The translations under genes and the position numbers were made by a program. DNA of 64,000 nt from assembly GCA_023954195.1 (NCBI GenBank), contig JAMLIK010000001.1, forward strand, positions 1,162,628-1,226,627, given 5' to 3'. Within the stretch, counting starts at the first letter, position 1, and every line of letters starts with the position of its first letter. Origin of the DNA: Xanthobacteraceae bacterium (lineage in GTDB: Bacteria; Pseudomonadota; Alphaproteobacteria; Rhizobiales; Xanthobacteraceae). Shown here piece after piece: positions 25,350 to 34,131 of this stretch. The notes below the pieces were generated by a model. It was not told the origin of the DNA, did no database searches, and was given only the letters and a program-made list of their open reading frames with translations.

Positions 25350-26942
25350 CTAGGCGTTTGCATCGCGGTCCCAGGCACGGGCCACACCACGCTTGCGCAG
25401 AACCGCCCGCTGGACTTTACCTGTCGCGGTCTTCGGTAGTTCGGACAAAAACGCGATATAGCGCGGCGCGGCAAAACGCGGCAAAACCTCGTCCGCATGC
25501 TTGATGATGGCCGTCGGCTCCAGCGTGGTTCCGGCCTCGGGAACGATCGCCAGCATGAGTTCATCCTCACCGCCAGGAATATTGGAGGGGACGGCATAGG
25601 CGGCGACCTCCCCGATCCCGGCGAAATCGCCGATCGCCGCCTCGACCTCCGTGGCCGCGATATTCTCTCCTCGCCGCCGGATGCAATCCTTGATCCGATC
25701 AACGAAGGTGACGAGCCCGTCCGCATCCATGATCGCCGCGTCCCCAGTGTGAAACCACAGGTTACGCCAGGCCTCGACGCTGCGATCCGCCATATTGTGG
25801 TAACCCGCCATGAAGCCGAACGGCACCTTCGGCCGGACCAAAATCTCACCCATTTCGCCAGCCGGCATTTTTCGATCGGTTTCCGGATCCGCGACAATCA
25901 CCTCGAAATGATCTTCGTGAACCCAACCCGCCGCGCCAGGACAGGATCGACCGACCCGCCCCCAGATCGGGATGTTCACTTCCGTCATGCCAAAACCGGA
26001 GATGACATCCTTGATCCCGAAGCGCGCGCGAAATTCAGCATCATGCGGCGGCAGGTTGGGCGCGTTGCAGATGACGCGAAGTTCGTGGGTCCGGTCGGTC
26101 TCCCGAGCAGGCTGGGCCAGGACAAAGGCCGCCAGCGCGCCAAGCGCATTCGTTACGGTGCAGCTATGTCGACGTATATCGTTGATCCACTCCGAGGCAC
26201 TGAAGCGCACCCGAATGACCGCCGGGATGCCGACCTGCAAGCTCGCACCCAATTGCATCAGCAGACCATTCGCGTGAAACAGCGGCACACAGATGTAGAA
26301 AGTGTCCTTATCGGTGAGTTGCATCGCCTCGCGTTGCCCCACGCCGTAGAGCATGCAATGCGCATGCGGCATCAGCACGCCCTTGGACGGACCGCTGGTT
26401 CCCGACGTGTACATGATGCACGCGATATCCTGGCCGGAAGGCAGCGGGCCGTCATGCGGCGGCGCATCGCGCCAGCCATCCCACGACACGAACTCGCAAT
26501 CCGCGCGGGCGGACCGGGCAGAATCGTCCGAGGTCATGACGCGGATGGGGGTCTCGACCTTGCCGACGACAGCGAGGACCGCATCGAGCAGGGACGGATC
26601 AACGATCACGAGGCGCGCGCCGCAGTTCTGCAACTGATGCTGGAGAAAGGCGCCGCTCAACTCGGTATTCAGCATCACCGCGATCGCACCCAGCGTCGTC
26701 ACCCCGAGCCAGGCCCGAACGATATCGATGCCGTTGGGCATCATGATCCCCACGGGATCGCCCGGTTTCACTCCGAAACTTGCGAGGTGGCCCGCGATGC
26801 GCCGCGCATCAAGCGCGGCCGCCCCGAAAGTCAGATTCTCCCCATCGGTCGTTTTGAGCCAGACCGCCTCCGGGCGTGATCGCCCCTGCTCCTGAAGCAC
26901 GCGAGGGAGAACCCAGTCTTGCGTATCAGCCGACATACTCAT
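25350..26942 (-). CDS. AMP-forming acyl-CoA ligase (CaiC-like), last gene of second liv operon
   Basis: A 530-residue ANL-superfamily ligase similar in layout to crotonobetaine/carnitine- and hydroxycinnamate-CoA ligases. Seen are MYTSGTSGPSKGVLMPH near residue 172, GFGMTEVN near residue 305, FHTGDAAIMDADG near residue 395, and TATGKVQRAVLRKRG at the C-terminus. The ATG at 26942 follows GGGAAAGAG; a second ATG at 26936 is possible. It is 27 bases after the LivF gene, so uptake and activation of one acid are linked. The TAG stop lies in the target duplication of the adjacent IS; from the repeat C consensus the stop predates the insertion. Confidence 0.88.
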   Translation of the reverse strand: MSMSADTQDWVLPRVLQEQGRSRPEAVWLKTTDGENLTFGAAALDARRIAGHLASFGVKPGDPVGIMMPNGIDIVRAWLGVTTLGAIAVMLNTELSGAFLQHQLQNCGARLVIVDPSLLDAVLAVVGKVETPIRVMTSDDSARSARADCEFVSWDGWRDAPPHDGPLPSGQDIACIMYTSGTSGPSKGVLMPHAHCMLYGVGQREAMQLTDKDTFYICVPLFHANGLLMQLGASLQVGIPAVIRVRFSASEWINDIRRHSCTVTNALGALAAFVLAQPARETDRTHELRVICNAPNLPPHDAEFRARFGIKDVISGFGMTEVNIPIWGRVGRSCPGAAGWVHEDHFEVIVADPETDRKMPAGEMGEILVRPKVPFGFMAGYHNMADRSVEAWRNLWFHTGDAAIMDADGLVTFVDRIKDCIRRRGENIAATEVEAAIGDFAGIGEVAAYAVPSNIPGGEDELMLAIVPEAGTTLEPTAIIKHADEVLPRFAAPRYIAFLSELPKTATGKVQRAVLRKRGVARAWDRDANA

Positions 26943-26969
26943 TTGCGCGCTCTTTCCCAAAGGATCATG

Positions 26970-27662
26970 TTACGACCGTCCGACAATCAGCAGATCGCGG
27001 GCTTCATCGAGTCTGTCCGGGGGGCCGCTCCATGTCAGGCGCCCACTATCGATCAAATGAAAATAGTTTGCCAGAAGCTGCGGCACCTTGAAGTTCTGCT
27101 CGACAAGGACCACGGCGGTGCCTTGCTGATTGATCTCGGAAATCGCGGCGATGATCGCATCGACGATGATCGGGGCAAGCCCTTCGGTCGGTTCGTCGAG
27201 CAACAGATAATGCGGATTGGCCAGCAGCGACCGGGCAATCGCCAGCATCTGCTGCTCGCCGCCGGAAAGCGAGATGCCATTGGCCTTGCGCCGCTCGGCA
27301 AGCCGCGGAAACAGCCGATAGACGCGCTCGCGCGTCCAATAGCCCGCCGGGTGCAAGACCTCGACCAGCCGCAAATTCTCCTCGGCGGTCAGGCTGCTGA
27401 AGATCTGGCGGTCTTCGGGAACAAGCGCGATTCCCCGTCGGCTGCACAAATAGGACGGGAGGCGGGTAATGATATCACCGTCAAGCCGACGCTCTCCTCG
27501 CGTCAGACCATGAGCGCCCGCCAATGCGCGAAGCAGCGTCGATTTTCCAGCTCCGTTGCGGCCGATCAGAGCCACGATATCGCCCGGCGCGACCGAGAAC
27601 GATATTCCGTGCAGAGCTTGTGCCTTGCCGTAGAAAACATCGACATCACGCAACTCAAGCAT
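26970..27662 (-). CDS. livF: Liv-type ABC ATPase (LivF-like), second system
   Basis: A 230-residue ATPase. Walker A is LIGRNGAGKSTLLRA near residue 38, the signature LSGGEQQMLAIARSLL near residue 136, and Walker B LLLDEPTEGLAP. The open frame reaches 27755, but that extension is the shadow of the upstream gene. The ATG at 27662 starts the family-typical MLELRDVDVFYGKAQ. It overlaps the end of the LivG gene by 8 bases. It belongs to a MarR-linked minus-strand operon. Confidence 0.9.
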   Translation of the reverse strand: MLELRDVDVFYGKAQALHGISFSVAPGDIVALIGRNGAGKSTLLRALAGAHGLTRGERRLDGDIITRLPSYLCSRRGIALVPEDRQIFSSLTAEENLRLVEVLHPAGYWTRERVYRLFPRLAERRKANGISLSGGEQQMLAIARSLLANPHYLLLDEPTEGLAPIIVDAIIAAISEINQQGTAVVLVEQNFKVPQLLANYFHLIDSGRLTWSGPPDRLDEARDLLIVGRS

Positions 27663-28434
27663 GTCCCGCGACCTCCGAGCCAAGATACAGCCGCCGGACC
27701 TCGGCGCTGTTCCAAATGGCGCTGGGCCGGTCCCGCAACAGGACTTCTCCGCCAACCATCACAACGATCTCGTCGGCGATCCTGTCGACAACGTCCATGT
27801 TGTGCTCGACCAGCAGCACGCTGCGGCCTTTCCTCACCTGCTGCAGCAATTCCATCGTCGGTTCGATTTCGGAATGCCCGATACCGGCCAGCGGCTCGTC
27901 GAGCAGCAGAACCTTCGGGTCGGGGATCAGCGCGAGCCCGAGTTCGACCGCGCGCTGCTTGCCGTGACTGAGCATTGTGACGGGCAGATCCAGCTCGGCT
28001 TCAAGCCCGACCATTGCCGCGACCTCGCGCGCACGCCGCTCAAGCGCCGGCCAGGCCGACACGGGCCGCCAGCACGGCTGCCAGCCGAATGCCCGCGATT
28101 GCGCCGCCAGCCGGAGATTCTCCAGCACCGTCATTTGATCGAAGATATTGATGATCTGGAAGCTGCGGCCCAGGCCCGCGGCGGCGCGGCGATGAACAGG
28201 CACATTGGTGATATCGGCATCACCGAGCCGTATGCGGCCGGCGGCCAGCGACACCCGGCCACTGACGGCATTGATGAACGTGGTTTTCCCCGCGCCGTTC
28301 GGGCCGATCAACGCCAGCGTCTGGCCGGCGGCCAGATCGATCGAGACGTTGTTCACCGCCTGAAACGCACCGAAACGCACCGACACGTTCTGACAGGACA
28401 GCACGGAGGACGAACGAGAGCCTAGCGCCGCCAT
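27655..28434 (-). CDS. livG: Liv-type ABC ATPase (LivG-like), second system
   Basis: A 259-residue ATPase. Walker A is LIGPNGAGKTTFINA near residue 45, AGLGRSFQI is the LivG-type Q-loop region, Walker B is VLLLDEPLAGIG near residue 175, and the switch region is LLVEHNMDVVD. The start ATG at 28434 (MAALGSRSSSVLSCQ) is preferred over upstream frame extension because the gene before it ends at 28422, giving a short coupled overlap. Confidence 0.9.
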   Translation of the reverse strand: MAALGSRSSSVLSCQNVSVRFGAFQAVNNVSIDLAAGQTLALIGPNGAGKTTFINAVSGRVSLAAGRIRLGDADITNVPVHRRAAAGLGRSFQIINIFDQMTVLENLRLAAQSRAFGWQPCWRPVSAWPALERRAREVAAMVGLEAELDLPVTMLSHGKQRAVELGLALIPDPKVLLLDEPLAGIGHSEIEPTMELLQQVRKGRSVLLVEHNMDVVDRIADEIVVMVGGEVLLRDRPSAIWNSAEVRRLYLGSEVAGHA

Positions 28435-29363
28435 AGCTTTCTCCCCAAACCGGCGACTCCTTCCGGCAGGTAAATCGTGCAGAGAATGAAGATCACTCCG
28501 AGCAGGCCGTACCAATGCTCAGTCGTCGCCGAAAGTCCCTCACGCAGCAACTCGACCAGAGTGACGCCGATCACCGGGCCGACAGGCGTGCCGCTGCCTC
28601 CGAGCAGCGTCATGATGACCACGTCCCCCGACATCTTCCACCCGAGAAGTTGCGGGCTGACATACATCATCAACGACGCCAGCAGCGCCCCGGCAAGGCC
28701 GGACAGGCATCCCGACAGGGTTAGTGCGGTCAGCCGCAAAGCGCCGACATTAAACCCCACCTGTTCGGATCGAACCGCATTCTGGCGAACGCCCCGCAAT
28801 GCTTGACCCAACGGCGACGATTTCAGAACCGCGCAAAATGCCAAGGTCAGGCAAAACAGCGCGAAGATCACCCAGTAGAAGTTGGCCGCATTGAAAAAAT
28901 CAATTCCGAAGGCCTGCGGACGCGGCACGCCCGGCAGGCCATCCACGCCGCCTGACAGATGGCGCAGCCGCGTCGTCATCACGATCGAGATCAATTCGGC
29001 CAGCATCAGGGTCATCAGCGAGAAGTACAGCCCCGAGACGCGTCGCCCGACGAAACCGAACACAAGCGCGCTCAGGCCGCCCGCGCCTATCGCGGCGACG
29101 ATCCCGACCGAAAACGGGAGACCGGCAGACAGCATCGCCCACGATGCCGCGTATGCGCCCATTCCAAAAAAAGCGGCATGACCGAATGACAACAGCCCGG
29201 TCAGGCCGAAAGAGATATCATAGCCGAGCGCGAAGATCGACCATGTCATAATAAGCGCGGCGAGATACAGCCATCCCTCATCGCCAGTCACGAACGGAGC
29301 CGCCGCAAAGAGCAGCACCAGAACGCCGACAGTCAAAACCTCGGAGTGCTTTACCTGCCTCAT
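28422..29363 (-). CDS. livM: Liv-type ABC permease (LivM-like), second system
   Basis: A 313-residue membrane protein with the LivM block ALGYDISFGLTGLLSFGHAA near residue 50 and VIMTLLGGSGTPVGPVIG near residue 250. The frame is open up to 29558, but the Arg-rich extension is the shadow of the LivH gene. The ATG at 29363 overlaps the LivH stop by 4 bases (ATGA type coupling). With LivH it forms the membrane channel. Confidence 0.9.
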   Translation of the reverse strand: MRQVKHSEVLTVGVLVLLFAAAPFVTGDEGWLYLAALIMTWSIFALGYDISFGLTGLLSFGHAAFFGMGAYAASWAMLSAGLPFSVGIVAAIGAGGLSALVFGFVGRRVSGLYFSLMTLMLAELISIVMTTRLRHLSGGVDGLPGVPRPQAFGIDFFNAANFYWVIFALFCLTLAFCAVLKSSPLGQALRGVRQNAVRSEQVGFNVGALRLTALTLSGCLSGLAGALLASLMMYVSPQLLGWKMSGDVVIMTLLGGSGTPVGPVIGVTLVELLREGLSATTEHWYGLLGVIFILCTIYLPEGVAGLGRKLWRR

Positions 29364-30217
29364 GCGGTGCGGAGCCTTATTCCGAACAGGCCTTGCGGAC
29401 GGACAAGCAGCGTCACGACCAGCACCCCATAGGTCGCGATGTCGATCCATTCGGCCGCGTATTGCTGGCCGTAAGCCCTGGTCATGCCGATCAGCAACGC
29501 GCCGGCGACGGCGCCGCGAATATTGCCCAGCCCCCCGATGATAATCACGATGAAGCAATCGAGGATCACCGAGAACCCCATCTGAAGCTGGATGGGCAGC
29601 ATGGGACCAGCGATTGCTCCACCAATTCCAGCTAGCGCGGTTCCGAGGGCGAAGATCGCGGTTCTCACCCGCCCCACCTCGACGCCAAGCATTTCCGCCA
29701 TGCCGGCGTTATTGCTGCTCGCCCGCAGAATGAGGCCGAGCCGGGTCCGCTCGATTCCGAAGAACAGCAATGCAACCATCGCGGCTCCGAACACCACCAC
29801 GAAAAGCCGGTATTTCGAGATGTCGGTCCCGAAGACATGGACGCTGCCCGACAGCCCCGGCGGTGTCGCGATGCTGCGAAGCTGGAGGCCCCAGATCATG
29901 CGCACCGCTTCCTCAAGAACAAGGATCAATCCGAAGGTTGCCAGCAGTTGAAATTCATGCGGCCGATCGTAGATCGGACGCAGCACGAGGCGTTCAATGA
30001 TCGCGCCGACGACGGCAAGCACGAGCGGCGTCACACAAAGAGCGAGCCAGAAGTTGTGCGTTGTCGCCGCGACCTGATAGGCGACATAGGCGCCGAGCAT
30101 ATAGACCGCGCCGTGGGCGAAGTTGATGATCCCCAGCATCCCGAAGATCAACGTCAGTCCCGCCGAGAGCAGGAACAGCAGCATCGCGATGCTGAGACCG
30201 ATGACAAATGTCGACAT
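29360..30217 (-). CDS. livH: Liv-type ABC permease (LivH-like), second system
   Basis: A 285-residue hydrophobic permease with the LivH signature (SAGLTLIFGMLGIINFAHGA near residue 20) and IIIGGLGNIRGAVAGALL near residue 235. The ATG at 30217 begins with MSTFVIGLSIAML. An in-frame ATG at 30244 would add nine residues, and neither has a strong Shine-Dalgarno sequence. It lies 66 bases downstream of the substrate-binding protein gene. Confidence 0.88.
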   Translation of the reverse strand: MSTFVIGLSIAMLLFLLSAGLTLIFGMLGIINFAHGAVYMLGAYVAYQVAATTHNFWLALCVTPLVLAVVGAIIERLVLRPIYDRPHEFQLLATFGLILVLEEAVRMIWGLQLRSIATPPGLSGSVHVFGTDISKYRLFVVVFGAAMVALLFFGIERTRLGLILRASSNNAGMAEMLGVEVGRVRTAIFALGTALAGIGGAIAGPMLPIQLQMGFSVILDCFIVIIIGGLGNIRGAVAGALLIGMTRAYGQQYAAEWIDIATYGVLVVTLLVRPQGLFGIRLRTA

Positions 30218-30283
30218 TGCGGTTTCCGGAGAAGGGCCACGCATGAGCTGGCAAGACGACCGCTCATGCGTGGTGGAACGACG

Positions 30284-31471
30284 CTAGGGACAGGGCTTGA
30301 ACAGCGCGGAGGCCGGGAAGGTTTCCACCACTTTCATCGTCACCGCCGGCCCGCCCTCGGCGCCGGCGACGGCGGTGCCGAAAAGGCCGACCTGCTCGGC
30401 CTGATTTTCGCATGAGCGCATCCGCTTGACGCCCTCGACCGAATCTTCACGAACGCTGGCACGGAACGCATCGACCCACTTTTCCTTGTCCCAGACCTTG
30501 GTGCTCTCGACCGTGTCGAGCCACCAGCTCATGCCGTCATAGGCCTCGCCGGCATACTGGCTCGGGAGTTCGCCGTACTTGGCCTTGTACGCCGCAACGA
30601 ATTTCTTGTTACGCGGCGTGTCCTGCGTGAAATGATAGCGAAGCGTCGAACTGACGCCGAGCGACCCCGCCGGACCGATGGCCTGGCCGAGCGTTTCGTC
30701 CATCAGCATCGTTCCCATCACCTTCATCTTTTGCGGAAGATTGATTTCTCCACCCTGCTTCAGCGCGGTGACGACGTCGCCGCCGACAACGATCAGCGCC
30801 AGACCGTCCGCGCCCGACTTCACGGCCTTGTCGAGAATGATCGAATAGTCCTTCGATCCGATCGGCGCGAACTCCTCGCCGACAACGGCGATCCCCTTGC
30901 TCGCGAGATCGGCTTTCAACGCCGTCCACATCTCGCGACCGACCTGGTAGTCCGCGACAATTCCATACATCTTCTTGACGGATTGACGCTTCGCGAATTC
31001 GCCGATCATGGCGTTTTCCATCGGCACGGTGTTCGAGGTCCGAAAAGTGTAACGATTGCCGTCGGCGCCGGTGATCCGCTCGTCGGCCGACAACGTCACG
31101 ATCAACGGCACCTTGCGCTGACCGGTCAGCTTCATGATCGCCAGCGTCGACCCCGACGATACCTCGTCAAAAATGGTCTGGGCACCTTGCGCCAACGCCC
31201 GCGTCGCCTTCTGCACCGCGACCTGAGACGACGTCTCGGTGTCTTCCCAAACCATTTCGATCGGTTTGCCGAGAACCTGGCCGCCACGCTCCTCGATGGC
31301 GATCGTGACGCCGCGACGCATGTTTTCGCCGATGATCCCCCAGGCACCGCTCAACGGAATAACGCCCGCGATGCGAAACTTGTCCGGCGCTTGCGCCTTG
31401 GCAGGCGGGATCAATACGCCGCCGAACAGCAGCGCCAACGAAAAACCAACAATTGCAGGAAACCGCATCAT
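30284..31471 (-). CDS. Liv-type periplasmic substrate-binding protein, second system
   Basis: A 395-residue periplasmic binding protein with a Sec signal peptide (MMRFPAIVGFSLALLFGG, cleavage expected after AKAQA near residue 28). The mature start FRIAGVIPLSGAWGIIGENM is the classic LivK-type opening. It is first in the operon and the start has GGGAGG just upstream; ATG 31468 is the alternative start with better spacing. Its promoter faces the ahpD-marR promoter across the perfect dyad at 31545-31565, so expression is probably controlled by that MarR protein. The ligand is unknown, plausibly an aromatic acid. Confidence 0.9.
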   Translation of the reverse strand: MMRFPAIVGFSLALLFGGVLIPPAKAQAPDKFRIAGVIPLSGAWGIIGENMRRGVTIAIEERGGQVLGKPIEMVWEDTETSSQVAVQKATRALAQGAQTIFDEVSSGSTLAIMKLTGQRKVPLIVTLSADERITGADGNRYTFRTSNTVPMENAMIGEFAKRQSVKKMYGIVADYQVGREMWTALKADLASKGIAVVGEEFAPIGSKDYSIILDKAVKSGADGLALIVVGGDVVTALKQGGEINLPQKMKVMGTMLMDETLGQAIGPAGSLGVSSTLRYHFTQDTPRNKKFVAAYKAKYGELPSQYAGEAYDGMSWWLDTVESTKVWDKEKWVDAFRASVREDSVEGVKRMRSCENQAEQVGLFGTAVAGAEGGPAVTMKVVETFPASALFKPCP

Positions 31472-31544
31472 CTTGCCTCCCAGAGCTTGGTGCGAGCGTC
31501 TTTTCGCGCGATCGATCAGTCTGGCACTATCACCGATTTTGCAA

Positions 31545-31565
31545 TATATCAATCTTATTGATATA
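31545..31565. promoter_or_regulatory. Perfect 21-bp dyad, likely MarR operator
   Basis: TATATCAAT-CTT-ATTGATATA has 9-base perfect arms. It lies in the 112-base divergent gap, only 5 bases before the ribosome binding site of the AhpD-like gene, so a bound protein would block transcription. The marR gene at 32174 is the obvious candidate. Confidence 0.75.
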
Positions 31566-31583
31566 AAAATGGAGGAGCGCGAA

Positions 31584-32177
31584 ATGGCGGAGATCGACCC
31601 CATCGCGGCAACTAAAGAGACGCTCAATCCTGAACTTCAATCCCTGATTGATTTCGTGGGGTATCGTCCCAATGCCCTATTCACAATGGCCAAGCGCCCG
31701 GGATTGCTCGACGCCGTGCTGGGATTGGTGCGCGTCACCATCCGAGGCGACGGCCACCTGCCGGAGGCATTCCGGTTCCTTCTCGCCGCCGAAACAAGTC
31801 GCGTCGCCGGTTGCCGCTACAGCGCGGCTCATGCGGCTCATGCGGCCGCTCACGCCGGTGCGGCGGAGGACATGATCGCAACATTGCCAAACTATGAAAC
31901 CTCTGCATCCTTCACCCCCGCGGAGCGCGCCGCGCTTGCGCTCGCCGGCGCGGGCGGCGATCTGACGCGCCCGGCAAAAGCACTTTTCGCCATGGCCAGG
32001 ACGCATTATCCGGAAGAACACCTTCTTGAAATACTTGGGATCATTTCACTATTCGGTTGGTTTAACCGGTGGAATTCCCTAAATGGAAGTGATCTCGAGG
32101 CTGAGCCGGCCGCTTTCGCGGAGCGCATTCACTGGCTTCGGCCGAACGAGTTCTTTCGCGACAGACACAGGAAATGA
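31584..32177 (+). CDS. AhpD-like / carboxymuconolactone decarboxylase family protein
   Basis: A 197-residue all-helical protein of the CMD/AhpD-like (peroxidase-related) superfamily, with ETSRVAGCRYSAAHAAHAA around residues 70-88. The redox motif CxxC of AhpD is CRYS here (Cys77, Ser80), while the histidine that follows is kept. The start ATG at 31584 is set by the strong GGAGGAG at 31571-31577, not the ATG at 31569 that overlaps it. The stop overlaps the marR start (ATGATGA). Such genes often accompany aromatic-acid catabolism, with unknown reaction. Confidence 0.78.
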   Translation: MAEIDPIAATKETLNPELQSLIDFVGYRPNALFTMAKRPGLLDAVLGLVRVTIRGDGHLPEAFRFLLAAETSRVAGCRYSAAHAAHAAAHAGAAEDMIATLPNYETSASFTPAERAALALAGAGGDLTRPAKALFAMARTHYPEEHLLEILGIISLFGWFNRWNSLNGSDLEAEPAAFAERIHWLRPNEFFRDRHRK

Positions 32178-32686
32178 TGACGCGTATGCTGCAAAAAACA
32201 GCCAACCCGCGCGGTGACAAATCCTCCAACCCCGGCCACGAGCAGTCGCTCCGTCGCACCCTCGAACTCGTCTTCCACGTTCACATGGAAATGGCCGATC
32301 TGGCGAACCGCGTCCTCGCGGAGCATCAACTCGGCCGCCCCCACCATCGCGTCCTTTATTTCGTCGTGCAGCAGCCGGGGATCACCGTCAACGAACTGCT
32401 CTCGATTTTGCGGATCACCAATCAGGCGCTGTCGCGAACGATCAACCAGCTCACGCGACTGGCCCTCATCGAGCAGAAGCCCGGCCAGCAGGATCGCCGT
32501 CATCGCTGCAACTATCCGACCCCGAAAGGCATCCGGCTTTGCCGGCAGCTCACGAAATTGCAGTACGAGCATATCGAGAAGAGCCTGGCCGGTGTTTCCA
32601 GGAAGGACATGAACACATTCTGGGACGTGCTGCTCAGGATGGTTCGCGATCAGGACCGTGCGAGGGTCACGACATCCGACGATTAA
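32174..32686 (+). CDS. MarR-family transcriptional regulator
   Basis: A 170-residue winged-helix regulator. The recognition region is in ITVNELLSILRITNQALSRT near residue 72 and the wing in KPGQQDRRHRCNYPTPKG near residue 105. It is translationally coupled to the AhpD-like gene and divergent from the liv-ligase operon. By analogy with CouR/FerR-type MarR repressors, which respond to an aromatic acyl-CoA, the effector may be the CoA thioester made by the ligase at 25350; this is inference. The probable operator is at 31545. Confidence 0.88.
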   Translation: MMTRMLQKTANPRGDKSSNPGHEQSLRRTLELVFHVHMEMADLANRVLAEHQLGRPHHRVLYFVVQQPGITVNELLSILRITNQALSRTINQLTRLALIEQKPGQQDRRHRCNYPTPKGIRLCRQLTKLQYEHIEKSLAGVSRKDMNTFWDVLLRMVRDQDRARVTTSDD

Positions 32687-32776
32687 TTGGTCACCGCCTT
32701 CGCTCACGATGGACAGACGTCGTCATCGGCGGGGACCTGCCGATGTGAAGGAGCCCATGCACGGCTGTGCGTCCTG

Positions 32777-34044
32777 TCAGCGCAAGGCAGCGAGCCGCTC
32801 GAGCACGGTTTCCGGATTGGCCTCGGCGGGGATCGCGGCGTAACGGAACGTATTCGCCGGAGCTCGCCGCCGAAATACGAAGCGGGATCGAGCAGGCCCA
32901 TCAGCAGGAAGGCGTCGGTCATCGTCGCCTCCTTGCCACCGAGGCCGAAACAGGCCGGCCCCGGCTCGCTGCCGACGCTCTCGGGACCGACCTTGATGGT
33001 CTTGCCCTCCACACGAATGATCGAACTTCCGCCGACGCCGGCGCTGACCACGTCGCAAAGCGGGAACGAGGTTTCCACGCCTTCGACCCTGCCGCGTCGG
33101 TGCGCGCGAACCATGCCGCCCTCGACCAGGCCGATGTCGGTGGTCGTGCCGCCGACGTCCATCGTCAGCAGGCGCTCGAAGCCGTAATGCGCCGCCAGCG
33201 CTCTGGCTCCTTCGGCGCCGCCGCGCGGACCCGAGCTGTAGGTCTTGACCGCGATGGTGCGGGCGACGCGGGCCGAATGGCCGTCATTGCGGAAAATCAG
33301 CAGCGGGTTGCGGCTACGGTAATCGCGCAGCTTGTGCTCGGCGTTGTACAGAAAATGCTCCATCGCCGGATGCAGGAAGGCATTGAACATCGCCGTCCAC
33401 GCGCGGCGTGCATCGGCGGCGTCGTTGGCGACCTCGTGAGAGTAGAGGATCGGAATCGCGCCGAGCAGGTGCGGCGGAAACTTGCGCAGCAGCACCTTCT
33501 TGAGCCGCACCTCCTCGTTCTCGTGCATCGCGCCGCTGAGCGCGATAACGATGCGGTTAGCGCCACCGGAGGACAAAGCGGAGACGGCGCGCGCTGCGGC
33601 ACTCTCGAAGGCATCGCCCTGCAACGAGCTGTCGAATCTCTCGACGCGCGTCCCGATCAAATTGGAAAAAAGGTTCGTCCGGTGCGGATCGGCCTGCAAA
33701 TCCTCGAGTTTCAGATCGCCGCCGAGTATCAGCCCCAGGCGTGGCCCCTTGCGTTCGACCAGCGCGTTGGTGCCCTGCGTCGTGGAATAGCGGATGTATT
33801 CGGTCGACAGCAACAGCGCCAGCGGATCGTCCCTGCCATAGATCCGGCGCGACACTTTGACCAGGCCATCGAAAAAACACTTCGAAAGATCGTAAGGCGT
33901 CGTCAGCGTCTTGGTGCGTTAGATGCGGTCGCCGCCGATGACGCAGATGTCGGTCAGCGTACCGCCGTTGTCGATATTGATGAGCTTGCCGGCGACCGCG
34001 ATGTCGGCCACGGGACCAACGGAAATTGCCTGCTGGATCGTCAT
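32777..34044 (-). pseudogene. Broken hydantoinase A / acetone-carboxylase-type subunit
   Basis: The reading starts at ATG 34044 (MTIQQAISVGPVADIAVAG) and has the ATPase-like motif NIDNGGTLTDICVIGGDRI. An in-frame TAA at about 33919 interrupts it. The rest continues in frame (TLTTPYDLS; YSTTQGTNALVERKGPRLG; LLTMDVGGTTTDIG) to LDPASYFGGEL near 32860. There a one-base shift changes frame, and the protein ends after about 400 of the roughly 700 family residues. These subunits bind ATP and carboxylate ketones or open hydantoins. With a nonsense codon, a frameshift and no C-terminal half, it should be inactive. Confidence 0.85.
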
Positions 34045-34131
34045 ATGGAATTCCCTCGCCTGTGCGGGCCTGGGTCGAGCCGCAGGCGCCGGGTCGGTTT
34101 GATTGACTGCGTTTCTGCCCCAGCCCGGAGC

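Noticed and set aside
25350..25353. Truncation of the acyl-CoA ligase by the insertion sequence
   Set aside because: The CTAG target is also the usual end of repeat C, so the TAG stop existed before insertion, and the C-terminal lysine motif and tail are complete.
32704..33855. An apparently intact 383-residue hydantoinase A gene
   Set aside because: The natural start lies upstream at 34044 behind an in-frame TAA, and the 3' end shifts frame at about 32860. The family is about 700 residues long, so this is a pseudogene.
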